Below, in pieces: positions 1 through 10,330 of a stretch of 50,174 nt of DNA (the stretch's first letter is position 1; every line of letters starts with the position of its first letter). The translations under genes were made by a program, and so were the position numbers. The notes under the pieces were generated by a model that was given only the letters and a program-made list of their open reading frames with translations, ran no database searches and was not told where the DNA came from. The stretch is from positions 1 to 50,174 of the forward strand of contig JAJRUN010000141.1 in assembly GCA_024277755.1 (NCBI GenBank). The letters are read 5' to 3'. This DNA is from Gammaproteobacteria bacterium. GTDB taxonomy: Bacteria; Pseudomonadota; Gammaproteobacteria; Tenderiales; Tenderiaceae.

Positions 1-357
1 ACCTATATGCTGCCAGGGCAGCATAATCCCGAAGAGATTATTGCCTCAGTAGATAGGGGTTTATATGCCGTTAATTTTGCTGGTGGTCAGGTGGACATCA
101 CCTCGGGTAAATTCGTCTTCTCCGCCAGTGAGGCCTACATGATTGAGAATGGCAAGGTGAGTTATCCGGTCAAGGGCGCTACCCTGATCGGCAATGGTCC
201 GGACGCCATGACACGCGTTAGCATGGTGGGTAATGATTTGAAATTGGATGAAGGGGTTGGCACCTGTGGCAAGGATGGCCAAAGTGTACCGGTGGGTGTG
301 GGTCAGCCAACTATGCGTATCGATGGTTTAACCGTGGGGGGAACCACGGCCGAATAA
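1..357 (+). CDS. tldD: TldD metalloprotease subunit, C-terminal fragment
   Basis: This is the last ~118 residues of TldD; the reading frame is open to the left edge, so the start is outside the window. TldD pairs with PmbA (TldE) to form a zinc protease that trims peptides such as microcin B17 and CcdA. The visible part shows the family's C-terminal pattern ([37 protein letters not shown] and a [17 protein letters not shown] stretch). The zinc-binding helix lies upstream and cannot be checked. It ends two bases before the convergent darP stop codon. The partner pmbA is 600 bases downstream, which supports the call. Confidence 0.93.
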   Translation, partial: TYMLPGQHNPEEIIASVDRGLYAVNFAGGQVDITSGKFVFSASEAYMIENGKVSYPVKGATLIGNGPDAMTRVSMVGNDLKLDEGVGTCGKDGQSVPVGVGQPTMRIDGLTVGGTTAE

Positions 358-864
358 TTATTCTTCAGTGTCGAGGATTTCTTTTAATAAACGAAACAGG
401 TTGCGGGCTGACTTGGGTGGTTTTTCCAATTTGGTCTCTTTGATGGCGTTGAGCATTAGCTGCCGCAGTTGTTGCCGGTCTGCCTGAGGGTGTTGGCCGA
501 TGAATTCATTCAGCGCTGGCTGGCCTTCGCTGATGAGGCGGTCGCGCCACTGTTCGATGGCGTGAAAATGGGCGGCGGATTGCTGCCCACAGAGGCGGAT
601 GGCGTCCAGGGCTTGCTGGATGGGTTCGGGGTCGATGTCACGCATCAGTCGGCCGATGTATTGCATCTGCCGACGCAGGGCGCTGTGACTGTTGAGTCGG
701 CGGGCCTCACGAATGGCGTCGGCGAGTTTGTCTGGCAGAGGGATTTTGGTTAAATCCTTGGCGCCAAGTTTAACGATGGCCGTGCCCAGGTCCTGCAGCG
801 CGTTTACCTCGCGTTTGAGTTGGGATTTGCTTTTGGGGAGTTCCAAGTCTTCGTCATCATGCAT
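358..864 (-). CDS. darP: DarP (YjgA, DUF615) ribosome-associated protein
   Basis: A 168-residue, highly charged, helical protein of the YjgA/DUF615 family, now called DarP, which associates with 50S ribosomal assembly intermediates. Features seen: acidic N-terminus (DDEDLELPKSKSQLKRE), the motif LNSHSALRRQMQYIGRLMRD and a C-terminal ARNLFRLLKEIL segment, all typical of the family. The length matches the usual ~170-180 residues. It lies between tldD and pmbA on the opposite strand, an order also found in Pseudomonas. Its stop abuts that of tldD, and its start faces pmbA across an 85-base divergent spacer. Confidence 0.92.
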   Translation of the reverse strand: MHDDEDLELPKSKSQLKREVNALQDLGTAIVKLGAKDLTKIPLPDKLADAIREARRLNSHSALRRQMQYIGRLMRDIDPEPIQQALDAIRLCGQQSAAHFHAIEQWRDRLISEGQPALNEFIGQHPQADRQQLRQLMLNAIKETKLEKPPKSARNLFRLLKEILDTEE

Positions 865-949
865 GGCCGCTACGGTAACGCAGCCGTGAAAAAAAATATA
901 GTTGTTTGGTGGGTGCGCAGGGTGCCCCTACATTGTTTGGGAGTTTTTT

Positions 950-2311
950 ATGGCGAATACGCCTGTGATTAAAAATTCGGTATACAGTCAGGCCCGGCTC
1001 GAAGGCTTGGTTGAACAGATTCTGGCCGAAGCCAGCAAGCTCGGCGCTACTGCGTCCGAGGCGGCGCTGAGTATCGAGTCAGGTCTGTCGGTCAATGCCC
1101 GCATGGGTGAGGTGGAGACTGTCGAGCATAATCATGACAAGGGACTGGGGGTGACGGTCTATTTTGGTCAGAGCACGGGCTCGTCCAGTACCTCGGATTT
1201 TTCTGCAGCGGCGATTCGTGACACGGTGGCTGCGGCCTGTCGGATAGCCCGTTATACCGCTAAAGATGAATATTCTGGTTTGGCCGATGCTGAACTGATG
1301 GCCAGGGATGTGCCGGAGCTGGATTTGGTTCACCCGTGGAATTTGTCGCCTGAGCGGGCCATCGAGTTGGCGATTGAAAGCGAGGATGCGGCACGTGGTT
1401 ATGATCCGCGCATCATCAATTCTGATGGCGCAAGTGTTAGTAGTCACCATTCCTTTCGGGTCTATGGCAATAGCCATGGTTTTATCGGTGCCTTCGGTGG
1501 TACCCGTCACAGTATGAGTTGTTGTGTGGTGGGTCAGGCGTTGGGTGATGATGAAACCATGCAGCGTGATTATTGGTATACCTCGTCGCGCGATGCCTGT
1601 GGTCTGGAGGCGCCGGAAATCATTGGTCACAAGGCGGCTGAACGGACGATTCAACGCCTTGGGGCTAGACGTATCAAGACCTGCCAGACGCCGGTGATCT
1701 TTGCTGCTGAGCAGGCCAGTGGATTGATCTCCAGTTTTCTCAGTGCCATTCGTGGTGGTGCCCAGTATCGCCGTTCTTCATTTCTGCTTGATTGTGTCGG
1801 TGAGCAGGTCTTTCCTGACTTTATGCAGATAGATGAGCAGCCCTTGCTGTTGCGCGGTCAGTACAGCTCGCCGTTTGACCGTGAAGGTGTGGCCACCCGT
1901 AATCGTGATCTGATCAAGGGTGGTGTCGTGCAGGGCTATATCCTCGACAGCTATGCCGCGCGCCGCTTGAAGTTACAGACGACGGCCAATGCCGGTGGTA
2001 CGCGCAATGTATTTGTTTCGCATGGGGGGGATGATTTGCATGCCTTGTGTCGCAAGATGGATAAGGGGTTGCTGATTACTGACATGATGGGGCAAGGTAC
2101 TAATATGGTGACGGGGGATTATTCACGCGGTGCTGCCGGTTTTTGGGTCGAGAATGGCGTGATTCAATACCCGGTTGAGGAGCTGACAGTGGCGGGTAAT
2201 TTGAAGCAGATATTTAAGGGTATTGTTGCCATTGGTAGTGATGTCGATGCACGAGGCAATATACGCACCGGTTCTATCTTGGTGGATAACATGATGGTGG
2301 CAGGTGAATAG
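950..2311 (+). CDS. pmbA: PmbA / TldE metalloprotease partner
   Basis: A 453-residue PmbA (TldE) protein, the non-catalytic partner of the TldD/E heterodimeric protease; it lacks an HExxxH zinc motif. The family signatures SGLSVNARMGEVETVEHN, STSDFSAAAIRDTVAAAC and the C-terminal NLKQIFKGIVAIGSD are visible. I chose the ATG at 950 because a GGGAG sequence sits just upstream and the protein then matches the ~450-residue family length. An upstream in-frame start at 902 would add a Cys/Gly-rich stretch not typical of PmbA. It is followed by mlaF after ten bases. Confidence 0.94.
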   Translation: MANTPVIKNSVYSQARLEGLVEQILAEASKLGATASEAALSIESGLSVNARMGEVETVEHNHDKGLGVTVYFGQSTGSSSTSDFSAAAIRDTVAAACRIARYTAKDEYSGLADAELMARDVPELDLVHPWNLSPERAIELAIESEDAARGYDPRIINSDGASVSSHHSFRVYGNSHGFIGAFGGTRHSMSCCVVGQALGDDETMQRDYWYTSSRDACGLEAPEIIGHKAAERTIQRLGARRIKTCQTPVIFAAEQASGLISSFLSAIRGGAQYRRSSFLLDCVGEQVFPDFMQIDEQPLLLRGQYSSPFDREGVATRNRDLIKGGVVQGYILDSYAARRLKLQTTANAGGTRNVFVSHGGDDLHALCRKMDKGLLITDMMGQGTNMVTGDYSRGAAGFWVENGVIQYPVEELTVAGNLKQIFKGIVAIGSDVDARGNIRTGSILVDNMMVAGE

Positions 2312-2321
2312 CTGATTGGTT

Positions 2322-3149
2322 ATGGCGGCGAAAAATAAAAAATTGGATGATGTTCTGGTTAAGGTGCGTGGCCTGAGCTTTAGTCGTGGCTCGCGTTTGA
2401 TCTTTGATGGTATTGATCTGGATATCCGGCGCGGCAAGGTGACTGCCATCATGGGCCCCAGCGGTACCGGTAAGACCACTTTGTTAAAATTGATTGGTGG
2501 TCAGTTGCGCCCCGATCAGGGCGCGATTGAGGTGGATGGTCAGAACGTTCACCAGCTGCACCGTGCCGCCCTGTTTGAGCTGCGCAAGCGTATGGGGATG
2601 TTATTTCAAAGCGGTGCCCTGCTCACGGATATCAATGTTTTTGATAACGTTGCCTTTCCCGTGCGAGAGCATAGCAAGTTGCCCGAGGCACTGGTGCGCG
2701 ATCTGGTATTGATGAAGCTGGAGGCGGTGGGCTTACGTGGTGCGCGTGATTTGATGCCAAGTGAACTTTCAGGGGGGATGGCGCGACGTGTGGCGCTGGC
2801 ACGGGCCATTGTGCTTGATCCGATGATGGTTATGTATGATGAGCCTTTTACCGGTCAGGATCCCATTTCCAAGGGTGTGTTGGTGGAATTGATTCACAAG
2901 CTGAATACTGCATTGGGGTTGACTAGTGTGGTTGTCTCCCATGATGTGTCCGAAACTGCTGCTATTGCTGACTATATCTATGTGCTGTCCGGTGGCAAGG
3001 TGGTGGGGCAAGGCACGCCGGATGAACTGAGCCGTTCTGATTCGGCCTGGGTGCGGCAGTTTATGAATGCAGAAGCGGATGGGCCGGTGCCGTTTCACTA
3101 CCCGGCTGAGGGTTATGTTGACGATCTGATGGGTGGGGGGCAAGACTGA
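2322..3149 (+). CDS. mlaF: MlaF, ATPase of the phospholipid ABC transporter
   Basis: Cytoplasmic ATP-binding subunit of the MlaFEDB complex, which powers phospholipid movement between inner and outer membranes. Walker A (GPSGTGKT), signature (LSGGM), Walker B (VMYDEP) and the switch His (VVSHD) are all present. The tail [15 protein letters not shown] resembles the MlaF C-terminal extension that contacts MlaB. The ATG at 2322 is used; a TTG at 2316 is better spaced from an AGGTGA (2302-2307) and would add two residues. Its stop overlaps the mlaE start (TGATG). First gene of mlaFED-tolC-CB. Confidence 0.95.
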   Translation: MAAKNKKLDDVLVKVRGLSFSRGSRLIFDGIDLDIRRGKVTAIMGPSGTGKTTLLKLIGGQLRPDQGAIEVDGQNVHQLHRAALFELRKRMGMLFQSGALLTDINVFDNVAFPVREHSKLPEALVRDLVLMKLEAVGLRGARDLMPSELSGGMARRVALARAIVLDPMMVMYDEPFTGQDPISKGVLVELIHKLNTALGLTSVVVSHDVSETAAIADYIYVLSGGKVVGQGTPDELSRSDSAWVRQFMNAEADGPVPFHYPAEGYVDDLMGGGQD

Positions 3150-3922
3150 TGTTGTGGTTGCGCCGGTTGGGCCGTTCAGGGCTGAGTTTTTTCGAGCGTC
3201 TCGGTCGTGCTCACTTGTTTCTTTTAGCGGTGATTGCCGGTCTGCCGAGCCTGTTGTTTCGGGGGCGATTGCTGTTGCTGCAGCTTTATGCTGTGGGGGT
3301 GTTGTCGCTGCTGATTATCCTGGTGTCAGGGCTGTTTGTGGGCATGGTGTTGGGACTGCAGGGCTACAACACCCTGGTGGATTTTGGTGCTGAAGAGTCA
3401 CTTGGAGTGATGGTGGCCTTGTCGCTGGTGAGAGAGCTGGGGCCGGTGGTGGCTGCATGGTTGTTTGCTGGTCGGGCCGGTTCCGCATTGACTGCTGAGA
3501 TTGGTTTGATGAAGGCGACTGAACAGTTGTCCGGCATGGAAATGATGGCGGTAGATCCGATCAAAAGGGTGGTTGTGCCACGCTTTGTTGCTGGTGCGAT
3601 TGCGATGCCTTTGCTGGCGGCAATTTTTAGTGCTGTTGGCGTGCTGGGGGGGTATCTTGTTGGCGTTGGATTGCTGGGTGTGGATGACGGAGCCTTTTGG
3701 TCGCAGGTTCAGAATAAGGTTGGTTTTTATGATGATGTTGTTAATGGGATCATCAAGAGTGTGGTCTTTGGCGTTGTGATTACCTGGATTGCCCTGTTTG
3801 AAGGTTATGATGCGGTGCCAACCTCGGAAGGGGTTAGCCGGGCGACAACGCGCACCGTGGTGCATGCATCGCTGGCGGTGCTGGGTCTGGATTTTGTCTT
3901 GACAGCATTGATGTTCGATTAA
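3149..3922 (+). CDS. mlaE: MlaE, permease of the phospholipid ABC transporter
   Basis: A 257-residue inner-membrane permease of the MlaE (YrbE) family. About five hydrophobic segments are seen. The conserved core is present: [51 protein letters not shown] and the late [23 protein letters not shown] region. It overlaps mlaF by one base and is followed by mlaD after 11 bases, so it is translated as part of the same operon. Length and order (F-E-D) are canonical. Confidence 0.95.
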   Translation: MLWLRRLGRSGLSFFERLGRAHLFLLAVIAGLPSLLFRGRLLLLQLYAVGVLSLLIILVSGLFVGMVLGLQGYNTLVDFGAEESLGVMVALSLVRELGPVVAAWLFAGRAGSALTAEIGLMKATEQLSGMEMMAVDPIKRVVVPRFVAGAIAMPLLAAIFSAVGVLGGYLVGVGLLGVDDGAFWSQVQNKVGFYDDVVNGIIKSVVFGVVITWIALFEGYDAVPTSEGVSRATTRTVVHASLAVLGLDFVLTALMFD

Positions 3923-3933
3923 AGGAACAGGGT

Positions 3934-4407
3934 ATGTTTCAGAATAAAAATATAGAGATTCTTGTCGGTATGTTTGTTACTGCCGGGCTGGTGGCCTTGT
4001 TTGTGCTGGCAATGAAGGTCAGCAATCTGGCCGCCTTCAATGACGGTGACGGTTATCCGCTGGTTGCGCGTTTCGATAATATCGGTGGCCTGAAGGTCCG
4101 TGCACCGGTCACCATGGCGGGGGTGCGTATTGGCAGGGTTGAAGCGATTGGTTTCGATGACGAAACGTTTGAGGCCGTAGTGACGCTGAGCATCAGTGAG
4201 CAATATCAGCGCTTGCCCAAAGATAGTGGTGCCAGTATTTTTACAGCTGGTTTGTTGGGCGAGCAATATGTCGCGCTGGAGGCGGGGGGTGATATGGAAA
4301 ATTTGCAGGCCAATGATGAATTCATGGTGACTCAGTCGGCGCTGGTGCTGGAAGAGTTGATTGGCCAGTTTTTATTTAAAGCGGCTGAGGGGGGGGCTGA
4401 CGAGTGA
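3934..4407 (+). CDS. mlaD: MlaD, MCE-domain substrate-binding subunit
   Basis: A 157-residue membrane-anchored MCE protein that forms the periplasmic hexameric ring above MlaE. One N-terminal membrane helix (about residues 9-27) is followed by the MCE core (ARFDNIGGLKVRAPVTMAGV, about 43-62; ASIFTAGLLGEQYVAL). An AAAGGAAC-type ribosome site precedes the ATG. The end of the gene contains a run of eight G (coding E-G-G-A) and its stop overlaps the next start as GTGA. The protein is shorter than E. coli MlaD (183 aa), as in many Mla systems without a long C-terminal tail. Confidence 0.95.
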   Translation: MFQNKNIEILVGMFVTAGLVALFVLAMKVSNLAAFNDGDGYPLVARFDNIGGLKVRAPVTMAGVRIGRVEAIGFDDETFEAVVTLSISEQYQRLPKDSGASIFTAGLLGEQYVALEAGGDMENLQANDEFMVTQSALVLEELIGQFLFKAAEGGADE

Positions 4408-5747
4408 GGCGATTATTGGCATTAATCGTATTTATGCTGGCCTTGCCTGCCGCAGCCGAAACGGTTGATCTTGAGCAGGCGATAGCGCGTGCCCTCAAAA
4501 CTGATCCCAGGATTGAGGAAACGCTGCATTTTGTCGATGCTGCGCGTGGCCTGCAAGAAGAGGTGGAGGGTCGCGCCGGCTGGTTTGTTAAGAGCAATTC
4601 GTTTCTTGCTATTGCGCCCAAGACGGAGGGCAGTATTTTTAAAAATGGTACCTGTGTTGTTGCCTCGTGTGATCTGCGTGATGATCGCTATGAGCTGGAT
4701 GGTTTGTCGCCTTGGTTAAAGATTCAGATGTCTTTGATCAAGCCGCTTTATACTTTTGGCAAATTGGAAAATTATACCGCTGCAGCGGCGGCCAATATTC
4801 AGGTTAAGCAAGGCGATGTGCAGTTGCAGCGCAACGCCACCGTGCTGGATGTGAAGAAGGCCTATTATGGTTTTCTGGCGGCACGCGATGGTCGTTTGCT
4901 ATTGGCGGATGTTGGCAAGCGCGTTGAGGCTGCGATCGAGCTGGTTCAAGGCTGGCTTGATGAGGGGGATGCTAAACAGTCTGATTTGTATGCCTTGCAG
5001 TCTGGTCATGCCTTGGTAATGAAGTTTAAGGCTCAGGCCGAGGCCTTGGAAAAAATTGCGTTAGGTGGCTTGAAAGTGCTGGTTGGTATGTCTCTGGATG
5101 ATTCGCTGGTGCTTGCTGACAGGCGTATTCGCCCGCTTGCATTGCCTGAGCTGGATCTTGAGGCTTTGCAGCAGCAGGCAATGGAGCAGCGTTCAGAGTT
5201 GCAACAGCTGGCAGCTGGCTTGCAGGCGAGGCGTTCATTGGTGGCGGCAAGCAAGGCCAATACCAAGCCTGATTTATATGCCGGTGTGGCCGGCATCCTC
5301 TCTTATGCGTCAGAGCGTGATCGGCTTGAAAACCCCTTTATCTATGATCCATTTAATGAGCTGGGTGTGACGCCGGTACTTGGGCTTCGTTGGAACTGGC
5401 AGCCTAGTGCTGTGCGTGGTAAGACTCGATCAGCTGAGGCCGAGTTGAATGCTCTGATTGCCAAATCCAGCTTTGCTCAACGCGGTATCCCTTTTCAGGT
5501 GGCGGAGCAGTATTATCATGTGCAGGGTTATTACGAGGCGGTGCAGCAGTTGGAAGTGGCAAGTCGTTCGGCACGGCGCTGGATGATTAGTAGCTACACT
5601 GATTTTGAGGCTGGTCTGGAAAAGACAGAAAAAATTATGACTGCGATGCAGGCTTATGTGCTGGCGATGACGGATTATTTGCAGACCACCTTTGAATACA
5701 ATATGCACGTGGCCCGATTGGAAGACGTGACAGGAGTGAGCCGATGA
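4404..5747 (+). CDS. TolC-family outer-membrane protein embedded in the mla operon
   Basis: A 447-residue protein with a signal peptide (cleavage near LPAAA-ETV) and the alpha-helical repeats of TolC-type channels: VDLEQAIARALKTDP near the N-terminus, long heptad-like helices (IQVKQGDVQLQRNATVLDVK; ALQQQAMEQRSELQQLAAG) and a C-terminal DYLQTTFEYN.HVARLEDVTG segment. TolC proteins form trimeric channels from the outer membrane into the periplasm. The start is a GTG overlapping the mlaD stop (GTGA) and the end overlaps the mlaC start (ATGA), so it is translationally coupled on both sides. Odd: E. coli and Pseudomonas mla operons have no TolC member, and no mlaA is seen here. Two cysteines (84 and 89) could form a disulfide. 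I infer, but cannot show, that it serves Mla. Confidence 0.85.
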   Translation: MRRLLALIVFMLALPAAAETVDLEQAIARALKTDPRIEETLHFVDAARGLQEEVEGRAGWFVKSNSFLAIAPKTEGSIFKNGTCVVASCDLRDDRYELDGLSPWLKIQMSLIKPLYTFGKLENYTAAAAANIQVKQGDVQLQRNATVLDVKKAYYGFLAARDGRLLLADVGKRVEAAIELVQGWLDEGDAKQSDLYALQSGHALVMKFKAQAEALEKIALGGLKVLVGMSLDDSLVLADRRIRPLALPELDLEALQQQAMEQRSELQQLAAGLQARRSLVAASKANTKPDLYAGVAGILSYASERDRLENPFIYDPFNELGVTPVLGLRWNWQPSAVRGKTRSAEAELNALIAKSSFAQRGIPFQVAEQYYHVQGYYEAVQQLEVASRSARRWMISSYTDFEAGLEKTEKIMTAMQAYVLAMTDYLQTTFEYNMHVARLEDVTGVSR

Positions 5748-6352
5748 AACGAATTACTGTTATCTGCGTGATGTTGCTGGGGCTGATATCTGTGCCTGTG
5801 TCTGCGATTACGGGGCCGCAACAGTTGGTGATGCAGGTCTCTCAGACGATGCTGGATCGATTGGCGCAGGAAAAAGAGCTGCTTAAGGCAGAGCCAGGTC
5901 GTATCTATGGTCTGGTAGATAAAATTGTCGTGCCGCATTTTGATTTTGAATATATGTCGCAGATGGTGCTGGCTAAATATTGGCGTCGGGCCTCGGCAGC
6001 GCAACGTCAGGCCTTTGCTGCGGAGTTTAGGCAGTTGCTGGTGCGAACTTATGCCACCTCTCTGAAGGAGTATGCGGATCAGGAGCTGATTTATCTGCCT
6101 TTTCGAAAGGGTAAGAAAAATAATCTGGCGGTTGTGCGCACCGAGGTTGATCAGCCAGGCGGCTTTCCAATTCCGATTGATTATCGGCTGCGACAAAATA
6201 GCAGTGAGTGGAAAGTGTTCGATATAGTGATCGATGGCGTCAGCCTGGTGACTAATTATCGCACCAGTTTTGCCAAAGAGATTCGCAAGTCTGGGTTGGA
6301 TAGCCTGATTGAGACACTGGCTGAGCGTAACCGGAAGGTTGGTGGCGAGTGA
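5744..6352 (+). CDS. mlaC: MlaC, periplasmic phospholipid shuttle
   Basis: A 202-residue periplasmic lipid-binding protein of the MlaC (Ttg2D) family. A cleavable signal peptide (MKRITVICVMLLGLISVPVSA) is seen. The family core is present: IVVPHFDFEYMSQMVLAKYW, a RTYATSLKEY segment and WKVFDIVIDGVSLVTNYR. In Mla systems MlaC ferries phospholipid between the outer-membrane component and the MlaFEDB complex. It overlaps the TolC-like gene (ATGA) upstream and mlaB (GTGA) downstream. Confidence 0.95.
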   Translation: MKRITVICVMLLGLISVPVSAITGPQQLVMQVSQTMLDRLAQEKELLKAEPGRIYGLVDKIVVPHFDFEYMSQMVLAKYWRRASAAQRQAFAAEFRQLLVRTYATSLKEYADQELIYLPFRKGKKNNLAVVRTEVDQPGGFPIPIDYRLRQNSSEWKVFDIVIDGVSLVTNYRTSFAKEIRKSGLDSLIETLAERNRKVGGE

Positions 6353-6648
6353 GTCAGGCAGAGCTACAGTGTCAAGCGCCTGGACAGTTTAGCCTGGCGG
6401 GTGAGCTGAGTTTTGAGTCTGTGCCTGGTTTGCTGGATGCCGGTGAACAGTTGTTTCTGGCGGGTGGTGAGGTTCGGCTTGATCTGAGTCAGCTTGAGCG
6501 TAGTGACAGCGCGGGCTTGGCGCTGCTTGTGAATTGGTTGCGTCAGGCCAGGGATAGACAGTGTCGACTCAGTTTTCAACAGGTTCCCGAGCAGTTGCTG
6601 AGGCTGGCTAGGGTCAGTGGTGCTGATCAGTTGCTGTTGTCCAGATAG
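6349..6648 (+). CDS. mlaB: MlaB, STAS-domain subunit
   Basis: A 99-residue cytoplasmic STAS-domain protein that binds and stabilises MlaF in the transporter. The STAS core LDLSQLERSDSAGLALLVNW is clear, with the SDSAGL loop in the position of the conserved Ser/Thr. It starts at a GTG overlapping the mlaC stop (GTGA) and is the last gene of the mla operon; a 108-base gap follows before ibaG. Confidence 0.92.
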   Translation: MSQAELQCQAPGQFSLAGELSFESVPGLLDAGEQLFLAGGEVRLDLSQLERSDSAGLALLVNWLRQARDRQCRLSFQQVPEQLLRLARVSGADQLLLSR

Positions 6649-6677
6649 CTGGTTTCTCTCTTGTTTCGGTTCGCCCC

Positions 6678-6706
6678 TTAAAAAACACTGTTAAAAAAGG
6701 TATCCT
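6678..6706 (+). promoter_or_regulatory. weak candidate promoter upstream of ibaG-murA
   Basis: TTAAAA (6678-6683) and TATCCT (6701-6706) are separated by 17 bases and each matches the sigma-70 consensus at four of six positions. The site lies in the gap between mlaB and ibaG. This is pattern matching only; no other support. Confidence 0.25.
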
Positions 6707-6756
6707 ACGCGGTTCTTGTTTAAGATTGTGAGTCGCCGAAGGGCAGGGTGTTAAAG

Positions 6757-6999
6757 ATGCAAGCAGAACAAATCAAACAAATGATTGAGATGGGCCTGCC
6801 TGATTCTCAAGTACAGGTTTTTGGTGATGATGGTCAGCATTTTGATGCCATTGTTGTCTCGGCTGGCTTTGAGGGTAAGGCTATACTGCAACAGCATAGG
6901 CTGGTTTATGCCACGTTGGGCGGAAAAGTCGAGGATGGCTCTATTCATGCGTTGGCGCTCAAGACTTATACTCCAGATGCCTGGATCAAGGCACAATAA
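6757..6999 (+). CDS. ibaG: IbaG, BolA-family protein
   Basis: An 80-residue BolA/IbaG protein. The family pattern is seen: VQVFGDDGQHFDAIVVSAGFEG, a QQHRLVYATLGG stretch and the ending SIHALALKTYTPDAW. BolA-type proteins partner with monothiol glutaredoxins in iron-sulfur handling; IbaG is linked to acid stress and is commonly encoded between mla and murA. The ATG at 6757 gives the usual N-terminus; a GTG nine bases earlier is possible. murA follows after three bases. Confidence 0.92.
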   Translation: MQAEQIKQMIEMGLPDSQVQVFGDDGQHFDAIVVSAGFEGKAILQQHRLVYATLGGKVEDGSIHALALKTYTPDAWIKAQ

Positions 7000-8262
<1,263 letters not shown>

Positions 8263-8277
8263 ATGAAGGACAAAAGC

Positions 8278-8922
8278 GTGACAAACACTTTAACCATTGC
8301 GGTTTCCAAGGGGCGTATTTTCAAAGACGCATTGCCGCTGCTGGCAGGGGCCGGTATCGTGCCTGTCGATGATCCTGAAACCAGTCGTAAGCTGATTCTC
8401 GATACCACGCGTGACGATGTGAAACTGGTGCTGATTCGTGCCTCGGATGTGCCTACCTATGTTGATTACGGCGCTGCTGATATTGGCATTGCAGGTAAAG
8501 ACGTGTTGATGGAGTATGAGGGCGATGGTCTTTATGAGTTGCTGGACCTGAAAATTGCCTGTTGTAAATTGATGGTGGCTGGGCCTGAGGGATCGACTAC
8601 TGATTCGGCTCGACTGCGCATCGCTACCAAATATGTCAATTCAGCCAAGCGTTATTTTGCTGATCAGGGTAAGCAGGCAGAGTTGATTAAGTTGTATGGC
8701 TCGATGGAGTTGGCGCCGCTGGTTGGTTTGGCGGATCATATTGTCGATGTAGTGGATACTGGTAACACTCTGCGAGCTAATGGCCTGGTGCCGCTGGAGC
8801 ATATCGCTGATATTAGTTCGCGCCTGATTGTTAATAAAGCCTCAATGAAAATGAAGCATGCTGCTGTAAAACTGTTTGTCGACAATGTTGCTGAGGCAGT
8901 AGCGCAACGCAATCCAGAGTAA
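8278..8922 (+). CDS. hisG: ATP phosphoribosyltransferase, short form
   Basis: First enzyme of histidine synthesis: ATP + PRPP to phosphoribosyl-ATP. At about 214 residues it is the short HisG form, which lacks the C-terminal regulatory domain and in other organisms needs HisZ; no hisZ is seen in the window. Motifs: [24 protein letters not shown], the PRPP loop [16 protein letters not shown]. The GTG at 8278 is preferred because AAGGA (8266-8270) lies seven bases upstream; an ATG at 8263 directly after the murA stop would add five residues. Confidence 0.95.
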   Translation: MTNTLTIAVSKGRIFKDALPLLAGAGIVPVDDPETSRKLILDTTRDDVKLVLIRASDVPTYVDYGAADIGIAGKDVLMEYEGDGLYELLDLKIACCKLMVAGPEGSTTDSARLRIATKYVNSAKRYFADQGKQAELIKLYGSMELAPLVGLADHIVDVVDTGNTLRANGLVPLEHIADISSRLIVNKASMKMKHAAVKLFVDNVAEAVAQRNPE

Positions 8923-8956
8923 ATAACTTAAAGAACAACGTGATTGGAGTAAGCTT

Positions 8957-10267
8957 ATGACTTCCCTTGCAGTTAAACGACTTAGCACTCAGGATGACGA
9001 TTTCTGGTCGGAAATGGATCAGTTACTGGCCTGGGAGAGCGTCTCGGATGATCAGGTGTCGGGTGTGGTGAAAGAGATTTTGACCAATGTCCGTCGTCGT
9101 GGTGACGAGGCTGTGGTTGATTACACCAATAAGTTTGATCGCATGTCCGTTGAATCGATGCCGGCGCTTGAAATTCCTCAAGCAGATATGAAGGCTGCGC
9201 TGGGGCGTATTCCCGACGCTGAGCGCAAGGCGCTGGAATTTTCCACTCAACGCCTGTTTGCCTATCATGAGCATCAGCGCGCCGAATCATGGTCATATAC
9301 CGAGGCCGATGGCACCATGCTGGGGCAGAAGGTGACGGCCCTGGACAGGGTTGGTTTGTATGTGCCTGGCGGCAAGGCCAGCTATCCGTCGTCGGTATTG
9401 ATGAATGCGGTGCCTGCCAAGGTGGCTGGTGTAAAAGAAATTATTATGGTGGTACCAACCCCGGATGGTGAATTGAGCGATATGGTGTTGGCGGCAGCGG
9501 CGATTGTCGGTGTTGATCGTGCCTTTGCCATCGGTGGCGCACAGGCGGTGGCCGCGCTAGCCTATGGCACTGAAACCGTGCCGCAGGTGGATAAGATTGT
9601 GGGGCCAGGTAATATTTATGTTGCGACTGCCAAGGGTATGGTGTTTGGCACTGTGGGTATCGATATGATAGCCGGGCCCTCCGAAATTCTGGTGGTTTGC
9701 GATGGTGACACCAACCCTGACTGGGTGGCGATGGATCTGTTTTCCCAGGCGGAACATGATGAGGATGCCCAGTCCATTTTGGTGTCGCCTGACGCCGAGT
9801 TTCTCGACAAGGTTCAAGCCAGTATCGATAAGCTGTTGCCCGAGATGGAGCGTAGCGAACTGATTCGTAAATCGCTGACTGCTCGTGGAGCCTTGATTCT
9901 CTGTCAAGATCTGGATGAGGCGGCCAAAGTGATCAATTATGTTGCGCCTGAGCATCTTGAGTTGTCTGTGGAAGACCCTGATGAGCTGCTGGAGGATATT
10001 CGCCATGCCGGTGCTGTGTTCATGGGGCGTTATACGGCGGAAGCCGTGGGTGATTATTGTGCCGGCCCAAATCATGTTTTGCCAACCTCGCGTACGGCGC
10101 GTTTTTCTTCACCGCTGGGGGTGTATGATTTTCAGAAGCGCTCTAGCCTAATTATGTGTTCAGCTGAGGGTGCGACATTTCTGGGGGGTTATGCTTCGAC
10201 CTTGGCGCGGAGCGAAGGTTTGACTGCGCACGCCCGTTCAGCAGAATATCGAATCAAGAAAAATTGA
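8957..10267 (+). CDS. hisD: Histidinol dehydrogenase
   Basis: A 436-residue HisD, the zinc enzyme that oxidises L-histidinol to histidine in two NAD-dependent steps. Signatures seen: [47 protein letters not shown] and the metal/substrate motif [13 protein letters not shown]. The C-terminal [20 protein letters not shown] region is intact. A GGAGT ribosome site precedes the ATG. It lies between hisG and hisC in the his cluster. Confidence 0.97.
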   Translation: MTSLAVKRLSTQDDDFWSEMDQLLAWESVSDDQVSGVVKEILTNVRRRGDEAVVDYTNKFDRMSVESMPALEIPQADMKAALGRIPDAERKALEFSTQRLFAYHEHQRAESWSYTEADGTMLGQKVTALDRVGLYVPGGKASYPSSVLMNAVPAKVAGVKEIIMVVPTPDGELSDMVLAAAAIVGVDRAFAIGGAQAVAALAYGTETVPQVDKIVGPGNIYVATAKGMVFGTVGIDMIAGPSEILVVCDGDTNPDWVAMDLFSQAEHDEDAQSILVSPDAEFLDKVQASIDKLLPEMERSELIRKSLTARGALILCQDLDEAAKVINYVAPEHLELSVEDPDELLEDIRHAGAVFMGRYTAEAVGDYCAGPNHVLPTSRTARFSSPLGVYDFQKRSSLIMCSAEGATFLGGYASTLARSEGLTAHARSAEYRIKKN

Positions 10268-10330
10268 TAAAAGATGTATCTAATTTAAGTTTTTGCTAAA
10301 ATGTCCCGATAAAGCTTGAGGCTAAATAAT

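Noticed and set aside
1079..1654. A long minus-strand frame of 191 residues inside pmbA.
   Set aside because: It is the antisense shadow of a well-supported gene and its composition (Thr/Ile/Arg-rich) is not protein-like.
4389..4396. Run of eight G at the 3' end of mlaD, as a possible phase-variation tract.
   Set aside because: The run is short and similar G-runs occur in several housekeeping genes here, such as murA near 7345, so it is likely codon use.
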